The notes: generated by a model from the sequence alone, not told the origin. DNA of 64,000 bases from Clostridium muellerianum (GCF_012926525.1 NZ_JABBNI010000006.1:1-64000); one strand, 5' to 3'. Numbered from the stretch's first letter, positions 26,342 to 35,744 are shown. Program-made: numbers and translations.

Positions 26342-27028
26342 CTATAAAATTCTTATAGGATTAAAATTTAAATAATCTCCTGATGTAACAATATATTCTA
26401 TTTCATCTATTTTTCCTTTTATTGCTTTTGATAAAGATGCACCATGAAGATGACCGTATATAACACGCTTTACATTATACTCTTTAAATATATCTACAAA
26501 TCCGGAATCCATATTTTTATCATTTATTGGTGGATAATGAAGCATAACAATAAAATTCTTAAATCCAGCTTTCACAGCAGAATCTAAAGATAATTTCAGT
26601 CTTCCCAGCTCTCTTTTATATATTTTTTCGTCATGACTTGAGAAATTATCCCCTCCTGGGCACACCCATCCTCTAGTACCGCATATAGCATAGTCTTCAT
26701 AAACAAAAAAATTGTTTTGTATGAATTTCATATCTTCATACATTGCATTCAACTTTGTAATACTTACCCACCAATAATCATGGTTACCTTTTACCATAAC
26801 TTTTGTACCTGGCAGCTTATGAATCCATTCTAAATCCTGCATACCATCTTCTATCTTCATTGACCAGGATATATCACCTGCTACAAGAACTACATCTTCT
26901 TTCTTTACTTTTCCGATCCAATTACATTTAATTTTTTTGTCATGTTGAAACCAGTTATCCCCAAATATATCCATTGGCTTATCACCATTTAAATCTAAAT
27001 GCAAATCAGACATTGCAAATAATGCCAC
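26342..27028 (-). CDS. Calcineurin-like metallophosphoesterase
   Basis: 228 residues with the five metal-binding blocks in order: SDLHLDLN (D8/H10), AGDISWSM (D52), KGNHDYWW, MLHYPPIND and YGHLHGASL. The family hydrolyses phosphoesters in a di-metal centre; the substrate is unknown. It starts with GTG (27028), with AAGGTGG just upstream; the resulting MALFAMSDLHL start matches the usual beginning of the family. It follows the YlqH-like gene by 11 bases, so they are probably cotranscribed. Confidence 0.93.
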   Translation of the reverse strand: MALFAMSDLHLDLNGDKPMDIFGDNWFQHDKKIKCNWIGKVKKEDVVLVAGDISWSMKIEDGMQDLEWIHKLPGTKVMVKGNHDYWWVSITKLNAMYEDMKFIQNNFFVYEDYAICGTRGWVCPGGDNFSSHDEKIYKRELGRLKLSLDSAVKAGFKNFIVMLHYPPINDKNMDSGFVDIFKEYNVKRVIYGHLHGASLSKAIKGKIDEIEYIVTSGDYLNFNPIRIL

Positions 27029-27039
27029 CCAACCACCTT

Positions 27040-27303
27040 CTACTTTTTTATATTTTTATCTATATCCATTACATAAGCTATTACTTTTGCTACTACATCG
27101 TATAATTCAAATGGAATAGAATCTCCTACGTCTACGCTACTTAAAAGATCCGTTAGCTCTTTATCATATACAATTGGCACATTAGCTTTTTCTGCACTTT
27201 CTATTATTTTGTCTGCAACACATCCCATTCCTGCTGCAGTTACAATAGGCGCCTCATACCCCTGTTCATATCTTAAGGCTGCAGCTTTTTTTCTTTTATT
27301 CAT
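27040..27303 (-). CDS. FlhB C-terminal-domain protein (YlqH-like)
   Basis: 87 residues matching only the cytoplasmic C-terminal part of FlhB/EscU export proteins: APIVTAAGMGCVADKIIESA, then NVPIVYDKELTDLL and IPFELYDVVAKVIAYVM. The membrane part and the NPTH autocleavage loop are absent. Such free-standing proteins (YlqH in Bacillus) sit next to a FliK-like gene, as here; they may be relics of, or accessory to, the flagellar export switch. ATG 27303 is used: GAGGTG precedes it, whereas the in-frame GTG (27312) overlaps that site. No other flagellar gene is in the window. Confidence 0.9.
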   Translation of the reverse strand: MNKRKKAAALRYEQGYEAPIVTAAGMGCVADKIIESAEKANVPIVYDKELTDLLSSVDVGDSIPFELYDVVAKVIAYVMDIDKNIKK

Positions 27304-27398
27304 AATAAACACCTCTCAATTAATAAGGGGATTTTTTAAATTTACAATATATATTATAAATTGTTAAACTTCTATTGTAAATCAACTTTATATTTAAG

Positions 27399-29096
27399 TT
27401 AAACTTTTCTATCTATTATACCTAAATTGTCATCTTCAAAAAACTCTCTGCAATTTACAATATTAATTTCTTGTTTTTTTTCATTTACATATATATTTAA
27501 ATTATATCCTATATCATTTAATTCATCAAAAATCCTACCTTTACCATTGTCCAATGTATCAATCCAGTTACTATCACATTTTATATCTATATCCATATTA
27601 AAATTATTTACCTTAATATAAGCATCAACTACTCCCATGTTAATTGTGCTAACGGATGCAGCTATTTTTACATTAGTAGAATCAATTTTCTTACCTTTTT
27701 TTCTTTCGTCCTTTATCATAAGCTTGCATTGATATTCTGAATTATCCACATTTAAAGGTAAATCTAAATAGTAATATGAATTTGATACAGTATTAAAAAC
27801 CTTAAAGTCATTTATGCTTTTATCTAAAACTTGTTGAATATTACTAAATGCTTCAGACTTCATTTCACTATTGCTCTCTAATGCAGTTCTTATTATATTC
27901 TTCATTTCCTGTGTCTTTTCACTTATTTGATCCTTTATAGCCTTTGCAATTTTTTCTACAATCTGCTCTTTACTATCCACATTATTTTTATTTAAATAAC
28001 TTTTAAACTCCTCTTTATTGGTATTATTTGTTTCTATTTCTTTATTAGATATTTCTTTGTTAAGCTGATTTTCACTTTGAGATTGTTTTTCAACTTTATT
28101 TTCTACTTTAGTTTGAACATTACCTTGAGCATTACTATTGCTTACATTTTCACCTTTACTACTATTTACACTCTTGTTTTCGCTTTCAACATTATTTTTA
28201 TTTACATCTTGAATTTTATTTTGAACTACATTTTCAGTTTTATTTGCGTTCTCAGTTATATCCTTGTAGGTTATATTTTTACTGCCATTCTCTAAAACTT
28301 CACCTTTTTGTTCAGCTTGAACATATATTTTCTCACCTTTTATGTTACTATCTTGCTTATTCATTGTTTCTTGAGGATTTTTACCCGAAATCTCCTGACC
28401 CATATTTTTGATTTCTTTGTAAAGTCCTCCTGGTTTCTTAAATATGTCATTAAAACTTTTTATGTTTTTTTCTGTTAACTCAATGTTATTTTCTGCAAAA
28501 ATAAGTACATCTTCTTCTGAAAGATTTTTTAACTCACTAAAAAAACCTTTTAAAGTTTCCTTAATTTCTTGTCCCTTAGCACTGCTTGGAGATATATTTT
28601 TACTCTGCATATATCTATCTATGAACGCAGTTTCTTCTTCAGGATTTTGATTTATTTTATCCATAAAATCTACTATAGTTTTCATATTAGATATGTTTTC
28701 TTTAGTTAAAGGTATTTCATGTTTTACCATCTTACTTAAAAGCGTATAATCTTTTTTATCTACATTAATACTCTTACTTTTTAATAAAAAATCTATAGAA
28801 TCTTTTTCTGTATCAGATTTTTTATTGTCAGGATTTAATACTTTTAATTGGAGTTCTCCATCTTCAAAACCTTCTACTTGAAACCTTATTAAACCTTCTG
28901 GTAATATATCTATACCCTTTTGAAGCTTTGCTGAAAATTGCCATCCATCTAAAAGTTTTAATAAAACTTCTCCTGTTAATTTATCTAAATTCATAATTCT
29001 AGCTGCAAAATTCTGACCTACTTCAAAGGACAACTTGCTAAAAATCCTTTTGGTGTTAACATTATAGGTACTATTTACATTCCAAATTCCTGCCAT
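27399..29096 (-). CDS. Large YlqG/FliK-like protein with low-complexity middle
   Basis: 565 residues. The N-terminal domain (about 1-110) is beta-rich (FEVGQNFAARIMNLDKLTGE, GWQFSAKLQKGIDILPEG). A helical region follows, then a long Asn/Lys/Glu/Gln-rich low-complexity stretch (about 245-365), and a C-terminal domain (about 400-545: YYYLDLPLNVDNSEYQCKLM, MGVVDAYIKVNNFNMDIDIK) resembling the FliK hook-length-control C-terminus. The neighbouring ylqH-like gene makes YlqG the natural name. The function of these orphan FliK/FlhB-like pairs is not established. GAGGTGA precedes the ATG. Confidence 0.78.
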   Translation of the reverse strand: MAGIWNVNSTYNVNTKRIFSKLSFEVGQNFAARIMNLDKLTGEVLLKLLDGWQFSAKLQKGIDILPEGLIRFQVEGFEDGELQLKVLNPDNKKSDTEKDSIDFLLKSKSINVDKKDYTLLSKMVKHEIPLTKENISNMKTIVDFMDKINQNPEEETAFIDRYMQSKNISPSSAKGQEIKETLKGFFSELKNLSEEDVLIFAENNIELTEKNIKSFNDIFKKPGGLYKEIKNMGQEISGKNPQETMNKQDSNIKGEKIYVQAEQKGEVLENGSKNITYKDITENANKTENVVQNKIQDVNKNNVESENKSVNSSKGENVSNSNAQGNVQTKVENKVEKQSQSENQLNKEISNKEIETNNTNKEEFKSYLNKNNVDSKEQIVEKIAKAIKDQISEKTQEMKNIIRTALESNSEMKSEAFSNIQQVLDKSINDFKVFNTVSNSYYYLDLPLNVDNSEYQCKLMIKDERKKGKKIDSTNVKIAASVSTINMGVVDAYIKVNNFNMDIDIKCDSNWIDTLDNGKGRIFDELNDIGYNLNIYVNEKKQEINIVNCREFFEDDNLGIIDRKV

Positions 29097-29129
29097 AGTA
29101 TCACCTCTTTTTTATATTATCGTATGTAA

Positions 29130-29163
29130 ACAAAAAAAAATCCAGGGTTTCCTGGACTTTTTA
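29130..29163 (-). terminator. Terminator of ribU
   Basis: TCCAGG (29141-29146) pairs with CCTGGA (29151-29156); on the minus strand it is followed by TTTTTTTTT. Confidence 0.88.
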
Positions 29164-29165
29164 CA

Positions 29166-29789
29166 CTAATTATTCTTTACAAATTCTGTTTTTCTATTTC
29201 TTTCTTCATAAAGTATTGGTGATACACTTTTATATATAGCAAATGTTAATCCAGATAATATAACTCCTTTAATCAAATTAAAAGGTAGGATAGCTAAAAC
29301 CACAAAGCTATTTAAATCTTTTATATTTGGATTAATTTTATTACCCATTGCTACTATAGCACTTATAGGAAAATGAAGCACTTTCTCATATAAAGGTAAT
29401 AGTATAAAATAATTTAAAACACTAGCCACTAATGACATGGCAATTGTACCTATAACTAAACCAACTACAGCAGTTTTTCTAGTCTTACTTTGACCGTAAA
29501 TACATGATGCAACTACAACTACAACTGATCCTACAGCAAAGTTTGCTAATTCTCCTATAAAAGCTGTACTACTTCCACATAAACCATGAAGTAAATTCTT
29601 TAAAAACTCTATAGCTATACCTGCCATAGGTCCTAATGCAAAGGCTCCTACTAAAGCTGGTAAATCACTTATATCAATTTTTAAGAAACTCGGGAATAAC
29701 GGTGTAGCTACCTCCACAAACATAAGTATAAATGCAATTACCCCAAGTAAAGATACTTTTACTAACTTGTTTAATCTTCCATTCCTCAT
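29166..29789 (-). CDS. ribU: Riboflavin ECF transporter substrate-binding protein
   Basis: Integral membrane S-component for riboflavin uptake; it works with the shared ECF module (EcfA/A'/T) encoded elsewhere. 207 residues with six membrane segments. Recognisable RibU features are the early PSFLKIDISDLPALVGAFALG segment, the GPMAGIAIEFLKNLLH segment and the helix with STAFIGELANFAVG. The FMN riboswitch upstream independently supports riboflavin as substrate. ATG 29789 is used (GGAGG nine bases upstream); an ATG three codons earlier abuts that site. Confidence 0.95.
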   Translation of the reverse strand: MRNGRLNKLVKVSLLGVIAFILMFVEVATPLFPSFLKIDISDLPALVGAFALGPMAGIAIEFLKNLLHGLCGSSTAFIGELANFAVGSVVVVVASCIYGQSKTRKTAVVGLVIGTIAMSLVASVLNYFILLPLYEKVLHFPISAIVAMGNKINPNIKDLNSFVVLAILPFNLIKGVILSGLTFAIYKSVSPILYEERNRKTEFVKNN

Positions 29790-29871
29790 ATTTATCATCC
29801 TCCAACTAAATTTAAAAACTTAAAATAAATTTATCTTCTTTGGGATTTAAATTTAATTAAGTAATAGCATA

Positions 29872-29903
29872 AATAAAGGCCCTAGTATATTATACCAGGG
29901 CGA
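29872..29903 (-). terminator. Expression-platform terminator of the FMN riboswitch
   Basis: On the minus strand GCCCTGGTAT pairs with ATACTAGGGC and is followed by CTTTATTTAT. It lies between the aptamer and ribU, so FMN binding should give termination. Confidence 0.8.
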
Positions 29904-29920
29904 ATAAACATTACACTTTA

Positions 29921-30030
29921 CCTTCTTCCATCCAGACTTTACTGTCGGCTTCGGAATCACACCGAATCATACCTATTAAGGCTCGCGGGCTATACCGCCG
30001 GTGGGGAATTTCACCCCGCCCTGAAGATTA
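29921..30030 (-). promoter_or_regulatory. FMN riboswitch (RFN element)
   Basis: On the minus strand the conserved RFN segments appear in order: CTTCAGGGCGGGGTGAAATT, CCCCACCGGCGGTA, AGCCCGCGAGC, a variable arm with GATTCGGTG and CCGAAGCCGACAGT, then AGTCTGGATGGAAGAAGG. Controls ribU. Confidence 0.97.
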
Positions 30031-30120
30031 ATTTTATTAACTTTTATGGTTACATTATAGTACAAGTTTTCTTAAAATTCAAGATATATAACATTAAAAA
30101 TTAAAATCATCATTTAATAA

Positions 30121-32283
30121 TTATTTTTTCATAGTTAACGCTATTCTCTTTCTTTTTTCATCCACTTCTAGTACAACTACTTCAACAATATCTCCTACCT
30201 GAACTACATCTAATGGATGCTTTACGAATTTATCTGATAATTGGCTTATGTGTACAAGTCCATCTTGGTGAACACCTATATCAACAAATGCTCCAAAATC
30301 CGCTACATTTCTTACAGTTCCTGTAAGCTGCATACCTGGTTTTAATTGAGACATTTCTATAATTCCAGTTTTTAATACAGGTTTAGGCATTTCTTCTCTT
30401 GGATCTCTTCCTGGTTTTTTCATTTCCTTTATTATATCTTTAAGTGTAGGAACACCTATTTCCAATTTTTCAGCCAAACTGTCAATACCTATATTATTTA
30501 CTCTATCATCTATATCTGCTAAATTTGCATTTTTCAAATCTTCCATTTTATATCCTAGTGTAGTTAATAAAGCCTTTGCAGCTTCATAAGATTCAGGATG
30601 AACTGATGTGTTATCTAAAGGTTCTTTGCTCTCCATAACTCTCAAAAATCCTGCACACTGCTCAAAAGCCTTAGCTCCCAATCTTTTAACCTTTAAAAGT
30701 TCCTTTCTGCTTTTAAACTTACCATTTTCTTCTCTATATCCTACAACATTTTGTGCTATTGTTGCATTTATTCCTGAAATGTAACTTAAAAGTGATGGAG
30801 TAGCTATATTTAAATCTACGCCTACGCTATTTACACAATCCTCTACAATTCCTTTTAAAGACTCATCTAATTTCTTAGGTGCAACATCATGTTGATATTG
30901 TCCTACTCCTATAGATTTAGTATCTATTTTTACAAGCTCTGCTAGTGGGTCTTGTAGTCTTCTTCCAATGGATATAGCTCCTCTTAAGGATACATTTATA
31001 TCTGGATACTCTTTAGCTGCAAGTTCTGATGCTGAATATACTGATGCTCCAGCTTCTGATACAATGACATAGTAGAGTTCTTTATTCTTTTCTGCTTTGA
31101 CTTCTTTTATTAACCTTACAATAACTTCTTCAGATTCTCTACTTGCAGTACCATTTCCTAAAGATACAACCCCTACATCATACTTATATACTAATTCTTT
31201 AAGTATCTTTATAGCACCTTCTACATCATTTTTAGGTACTGTAGCATACACTGTAGATGTGTCTAACAATTTACCTGTATCATCTAAAACTGCTATTTTG
31301 CATCCTGTTCTAAATCCAGGATCATAACCTAATACAGCTTTCCCTTTAATAGGTGGCTGCATTAACAATGCTTTTAAATTAGCCTTAAATATCTTTATAG
31401 CTCCTTCTTCCCCTATATCTGTAAGCTCAGATCTTATTTCCCTTTCAATGGATGGATATATAAGTCTTTTTAATGAATCTTTTATACTTTCTTCTATATA
31501 CATATCTGTGACATTATTGCCTTTTAAGCATTTTGATTTTAAGTAAACAGTTATTTTTTCCATATCTGCAGTTATTTTAACTGAAAGTATCTTCTCTTTT
31601 TCCCCTCTGTTTATAGCAAGTATTCTATGTGCTGGAATGTTTTTCACAGCTTCTTTATAATCATAATACATTTCATAAGGAGTAGTCTCATTGTCTTTAT
31701 TCTCCCCTGTAGTTTCTATAAGCCCTTCATTTTTAACTAAGTTTCTAATCCATTTTCTATATTCAGCTGCATCAGATATAATTTCACTTATTATATCCAT
31801 AGCTCCTTGAAGTGCTTCTTCTTCTGATTTCACTTCTTTTTCTTCATTTATGAATTTACCAGCATATGCGTTTATATCATCTTTAAATTCACCATTCCAT
31901 ATTACTTCAGCTAATGGCTTTAGCCCCTTTTCTGTTGCTATTATAGCTCTTGTTCTCTTTTTAGGCTTATATGGTCTATATATGTCCTCTATTTCTGTTA
32001 AAGTATCACATTTCATTATAACCGTTTTTAGTTCATCTGTAAGCTTACCTTGTTCATCTATAAGCCTTACAACATCTTCTTTTCTACTCTCTAAATTTCT
32101 TAAATATGTAAGCCTTTCAAATAGATTTCTAAGAGTTACATCATCCATATTGCCAGTTGCTTCTTTTCTATATCTAGCTATAAATGGTACTGTATTTCCC
32201 CCATCCAAAAGTTCTATTACACTTTCAACATTTTTCTTATTTAAGTTAAGTTCTTCTACCAATCTATCCACTATACTTTTCAT
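30121..32283 (-). CDS. tex: Tex family RNA-binding transcription accessory protein
   Basis: About 720 residues, the usual Tex length. It has an N-terminal helical domain (NTVPFIARYRKEATGNMDD), a YqgF/RNase H-like domain (GKAVLGYDPGFRTGCKIAVLD), tandem helix-hairpin-helix motifs (LLSYISGINATIAQNVVGY, then KVKRLGAKAFEQCAGFLR) and a C-terminal S1 domain (MQLTGTVRNVADFGAFVDIG, ending KRKRIALTMKK). Tex binds nucleic acid and affects transcription and virulence gene expression in several bacteria. ATG 32283 is used, although GGAGG is about 14 bases away, longer than normal; the TTG at 32304 overlaps that site. Confidence 0.95.
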   Translation of the reverse strand: MKSIVDRLVEELNLNKKNVESVIELLDGGNTVPFIARYRKEATGNMDDVTLRNLFERLTYLRNLESRKEDVVRLIDEQGKLTDELKTVIMKCDTLTEIEDIYRPYKPKKRTRAIIATEKGLKPLAEVIWNGEFKDDINAYAGKFINEEKEVKSEEEALQGAMDIISEIISDAAEYRKWIRNLVKNEGLIETTGENKDNETTPYEMYYDYKEAVKNIPAHRILAINRGEKEKILSVKITADMEKITVYLKSKCLKGNNVTDMYIEESIKDSLKRLIYPSIEREIRSELTDIGEEGAIKIFKANLKALLMQPPIKGKAVLGYDPGFRTGCKIAVLDDTGKLLDTSTVYATVPKNDVEGAIKILKELVYKYDVGVVSLGNGTASRESEEVIVRLIKEVKAEKNKELYYVIVSEAGASVYSASELAAKEYPDINVSLRGAISIGRRLQDPLAELVKIDTKSIGVGQYQHDVAPKKLDESLKGIVEDCVNSVGVDLNIATPSLLSYISGINATIAQNVVGYREENGKFKSRKELLKVKRLGAKAFEQCAGFLRVMESKEPLDNTSVHPESYEAAKALLTTLGYKMEDLKNANLADIDDRVNNIGIDSLAEKLEIGVPTLKDIIKEMKKPGRDPREEMPKPVLKTGIIEMSQLKPGMQLTGTVRNVADFGAFVDIGVHQDGLVHISQLSDKFVKHPLDVVQVGDIVEVVVLEVDEKRKRIALTMKK

Positions 32284-32323
32284 ATTACTTATACTTGCCT
32301 CCAACCTTATTATCTTAATTTAA

Positions 32324-32356
32324 GCACCTTTTAAAATATTAATAGATAAAAGGTGC
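32324..32356. other. 10-bp hairpin in the leader of tex
   Basis: GCACCTTTTA (32324-32333) and TAAAAGGTGC (32347-32356) pair perfectly just upstream of tex on the minus strand. With no U-run after it, it could be a weak end to the MFS operon or a tex leader structure. Confidence 0.5.
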
Positions 32357-32498
32357 CTAATGCATATATTCTGCTATTATAAATAGCAATTTTTATTTAT
32401 TAAAAATAACTAATAATATATTACACCACCGACACAGCATTTGGCAAATTAATATAAACTAACTTCAAATTACACTAAATCTTATTACTTTCTTAACC

Positions 32499-33944
32499 TT
32501 AATTTGTTATAGCTTTTTTTATATTGTTTTTAATAAATAAAGATATTATTACAGCAACAATAAGTACTCCTACCTCAATTGAAAAGCTATGTCTTACTCC
32601 TAAAACTAGTGATACTGCTTGATGCTTAGTATCGTTAGGATTATTTACAGTCATTAAGTAATTTCTTTGATAAGCAGACATAATAGCAACGAATAATGAT
32701 GTTCCAAATGCCCCTGCTATTTGTTGTAATGTATTCATTATAGCAGTACCATGAGGATAATATTCTGGTGGTAACTGATTTAAACTGTTAGTTTGAGTTG
32801 GAGTATTTATCAATCCTACAGCTATTAATGAAAGACAATGCAAAATAATAATTGTTGGAATAGTTATACTAAGTGATAGACTTCTAGAAAATATAAAGAA
32901 TACAACAGTTGAAATTATATATCCCGGAATAATTAATTTTCTAGGGCCAAATTTATCATAAAGATGTCCTGAAATAGGTGATACAATTCCATTAATAAGT
33001 CCACCTGGCAGCATAACAAGCCCTGCTGTAAAAGCTGCTAATCCCAATGCTCCTTCAAGAAACATTGGCAAAAGAAGCATAGTTGCAAAATTAACCATGT
33101 GCATAATTATAATAAGGATAGTTCCCAAGGTAAACATTGGATACTTAAATGTACGCATGTCCAGCATAGGTTGTTTCATATTTAATTGACGTACTACAAA
33201 TATTGCTAATGCAATGCATCCAACAACCATAGGAACAACCATTGTAGTATTAGATGAACCTCCTATATTGCTAACTCCATATATAAATCCACCAAAACCA
33301 ATAGTTGATAATATAACTGACGCAATATCAAGAGTTGGCCTTGATACCTCTGTTACATTTTCTATGTAAATATGTCCAATAACAAGTGCAATAACAGAAA
33401 AAGGCATTATACTAAAAAACAACCATCTCCAATTAAGCGATTGTATGATTAATCCTGAAATAGTCGGTCCAACAGCAGGTGCACAAAACATAACAAGATT
33501 AAATATTCCAAGTGCTCTTCCACGTTTTTCTATAGGATTAATAATTATTAAAGTATTTATTATATTAGGTATCAAAATTCCTGTCCCTACAGCTTGAATT
33601 AATCTTCCTATTAATAAAATTGAAAAAGTGGGAGCACTTCCACATATAATTGTTCCAAGTACAAATATAACTACAGAAGTTAAAAATAATTGCCTAGTTG
33701 TAAACCTTTGAGTAAGATATGCTGAAATAGGTATAGAAATACCCATGATAAGCATATATCCTGTGCTTAACCATTGAACAGTATTTGCATTTATACTAAA
33801 CTGAACCATCAAATTTTTTAAAGCCATGTTTAATACTGTTTCATTTAGCATACAAAAAAAGCCTGCAGTTATTAATGCTATACTAATTGGCACTACTTTA
33901 AAAACTTTCTCTTCACATTGAATTTCTTCTGTTTTTTCTTCCAT
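32499..33944 (-). CDS. MFS drug exporter, DHA2 (EmrB/QacA) family
   Basis: 481 residues with about 14 membrane helices, as in the 14-TM DHA2 proton antiporters. The motif-A-like loop after TM2 is YLTQRFTTRQLFLTSV; motif C-type sequence in TM5 is NLVMFCAPAVGPTISGLI. A cytoplasmic N-terminal start of about 15 residues precedes TM1. It probably extrudes hydrophobic or cationic drugs; the substrate is not predictable. It is the second gene of an operon with the MarR regulator, 31 bases downstream of it, a classic self-regulated efflux arrangement. Confidence 0.93.
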   Translation of the reverse strand: MEEKTEEIQCEEKVFKVVPISIALITAGFFCMLNETVLNMALKNLMVQFSINANTVQWLSTGYMLIMGISIPISAYLTQRFTTRQLFLTSVVIFVLGTIICGSAPTFSILLIGRLIQAVGTGILIPNIINTLIIINPIEKRGRALGIFNLVMFCAPAVGPTISGLIIQSLNWRWLFFSIMPFSVIALVIGHIYIENVTEVSRPTLDIASVILSTIGFGGFIYGVSNIGGSSNTTMVVPMVVGCIALAIFVVRQLNMKQPMLDMRTFKYPMFTLGTILIIIMHMVNFATMLLLPMFLEGALGLAAFTAGLVMLPGGLINGIVSPISGHLYDKFGPRKLIIPGYIISTVVFFIFSRSLSLSITIPTIIILHCLSLIAVGLINTPTQTNSLNQLPPEYYPHGTAIMNTLQQIAGAFGTSLFVAIMSAYQRNYLMTVNNPNDTKHQAVSLVLGVRHSFSIEVGVLIVAVIISLFIKNNIKKAITN

Positions 33945-33975
33945 TATATCAATCTCCTATTAAAATGTTTTTCAA

Positions 33976-34437
33976 TTACTTTTTAATACATTGTTTTGTT
34001 TTTTGCTCTCTCGTACACATATTTTCATTAATTTTGTCAAGTATGTCTACAAACAAATCCAATTGTTCCTTTGGAATACCATATATCATATCTTTAAATA
34101 GTTCTTCAATAAAAGGATACACTTCTTTTTTGAGTTTTTTACCTTTATCAGTAGCATAAATTAAAAATGATCTTCTATCCTCATCACATTTTTTTCTTAT
34201 AATCAAACTTTTTCTTTCCAAAATATCTAATATTCTTGTTAACGTTGCTTGATCTTTTTCTACTTCCTTAGATAGTAATTTTTGATTAATTCCTTCTTTC
34301 TCAACTAATTTTAACAATACTGCCCATTGCTCCGTAGTAATATCATAGCTTTCAAGATTTCCAGATAAAAACCTTTGTATTTTTCTATTAACATAATTTA
34401 TGGACATTCCAATAGACTTATCTAGAGATGTAATCAT
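33976..34437 (-). CDS. MarR family transcriptional regulator
   Basis: 153 residues with the winged helix-turn-helix of MarR proteins: TEQWAVLLKLVEKEGINQKL, then KEVEKDQATLTRILDILERK as recognition helix and RKKCDEDRRSFLIYATDKGK as wing. It likely dimerises and represses its own operon, including the MFS exporter, until an inducer binds. The operon promoter contains a repeated sequence overlapping the -10 box that may be its operator. GGAGGAAG lies before the ATG. Confidence 0.94.
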   Translation of the reverse strand: MITSLDKSIGMSINYVNRKIQRFLSGNLESYDITTEQWAVLLKLVEKEGINQKLLSKEVEKDQATLTRILDILERKSLIIRKKCDEDRRSFLIYATDKGKKLKKEVYPFIEELFKDMIYGIPKEQLDLFVDILDKINENMCTREQKTKQCIKK

Positions 34438-34488
34438 TTCTTCCTCCTTTATATTGTGTACTAATATTTTGTATAAAAATAATTGCTA

Positions 34489-34522
34489 TACTAATAATAT
34501 GCCAATCATGTAATTTTGTCAA
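34489..34522 (-). promoter_or_regulatory. marR operon promoter with candidate operator repeat
   Basis: On the minus strand: -35 TTGACA (34522-34517), 17-base spacer, -10 TATTAT (34499-34494). The 8-mer TATTAGTA occurs over the -10 (34496-34489) and again 30 bases downstream (34466-34459), in the same orientation. Confidence 0.7.
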
Positions 34523-34556
34523 ATAGCACTGTTTTTTTACCAATCTATATATACAT

Positions 34557-34610
34557 ATATTATTAAATAAAACAGCATCGCAAAAGCGATGCTGTTTTAT
34601 TTAATAATAT
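34557..34610. terminator. Very long perfect terminator stem after prfB
   Basis: Positions 34557-34581 and 34586-34610 are exact reverse complements (25 bp) around an AAAA loop. The GC core is CAGCATCGC/GCGATGCTG with T-rich outer arms, so it can act in both directions. Confidence 0.9.
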
Positions 34611-35715
34611 CTAATTATATTGCTTCAAATATTCATTTATAAACTGGTCTATATCTCCATCCATTACTGCATTTATATTACCAGACTCTACAGATGTTCT
34701 ATGATCTTTTACCATAGTGTAAGGTTGAAATACATAGGACCTTATTTGACTTCCCCATCCCATATCCTTAAGCTCTCCAGTTAAATCTTCTATCTTTTCC
34801 TTATGAGCTCTTTCTTTAAGTTCCGCAAGTTTGGATTTTAACATTCTCATTGCTTCTTCCTTGTTATGATGCTGGCTTCTTTGATTTTGACATTGCACCA
34901 CAATTCCTGTAGCAGTATGAGTTATTCTAATAGCTGATTCTGTTTTATTTACATGCTGACCACCTGCACCACTAGATCTATAAGTATCAACCTTTATATC
35001 TTCTGGCCTTATATCTATATCTTGATTATTAGTTAGTTCTGGCAATACTTCAATAGATGCAAAGGAAGTTTGTCTTTTTCCATTAGCATTAAAAGACGAT
35101 ATTCTAACCAATCTGTGAATTCCCTTTTCTGCTTTTAAGTAACCATAAGCAAATTCCCCTACTATTCTTAAAGTAGCACTTTTAATACCTGCATCCTCTG
35201 CTGGCAAAATGTCTATAGTTTCTATTTTAAATCCTTTTTTTTCTGCCCATCTTGTATACATTCTGAGGAGCATTTCGGTCCAATCTTGAGCATCAGTCCC
35301 CCCAACGCCTACATGAATATTCATTATAGCGTTGTTCTTATCATATTCCCCTGAAAGTAGAACTTCAATTCTAAATCTTTCTATCTCATTTTGAATTTCT
35401 CCTACTTCATTTATTATATCTTTTGATGATGAAAAATCATTTTCTTCCATTGCAAGCTTCGTTAAAAATTCAGCATCTTGTATCTTAATTTCAAGATCTT
35501 TATACTTATCTAATCTTGATTTAAGAAACTTTTCTTCACCTGTTACTTCCTGTGCTTTATCCGTATCACTCCAAAAGTTAGGTTCCTGCATTTTTCTTTG
35601 CAATTCTTCTACCTTTATATTAATGCTTTCTACGTCAAAGTGAATCCCTAATTTCTTTTATGATTTGATTTAAACTATTCAAAGAACTTAACACTTCTTC
35701 TAATTGAATTATCAC
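34611..35715 (-). CDS. prfB: Peptide chain release factor 2, expressed by programmed +1 frameshift
   Basis: RF2 releases peptides at UGA and UAA. The gene starts at GTG 35715 (AAGGGAAG upstream); 26 sense codons end in CTT (35640-35638) followed by an in-frame TGA (35637-35635) and C. Slipping forward by one base on CTT-T continues the frame as DVESINIK and runs to the stop at 34611, giving about 367 residues. The frameshift stimulator, a Shine-Dalgarno-like AGGG, lies at 35649-35646. The peptidyl-transferase motif GAGGQHVNKTES is intact. The stop-codon reading tripeptide, usually SPF, reads SSF here (VRISSFNANG). It follows secA, separated by a terminator-like hairpin. Confidence 0.96.
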
Positions 35716-35744
35716 TTAATCACACTTCCCTTTTATAATTAAAA

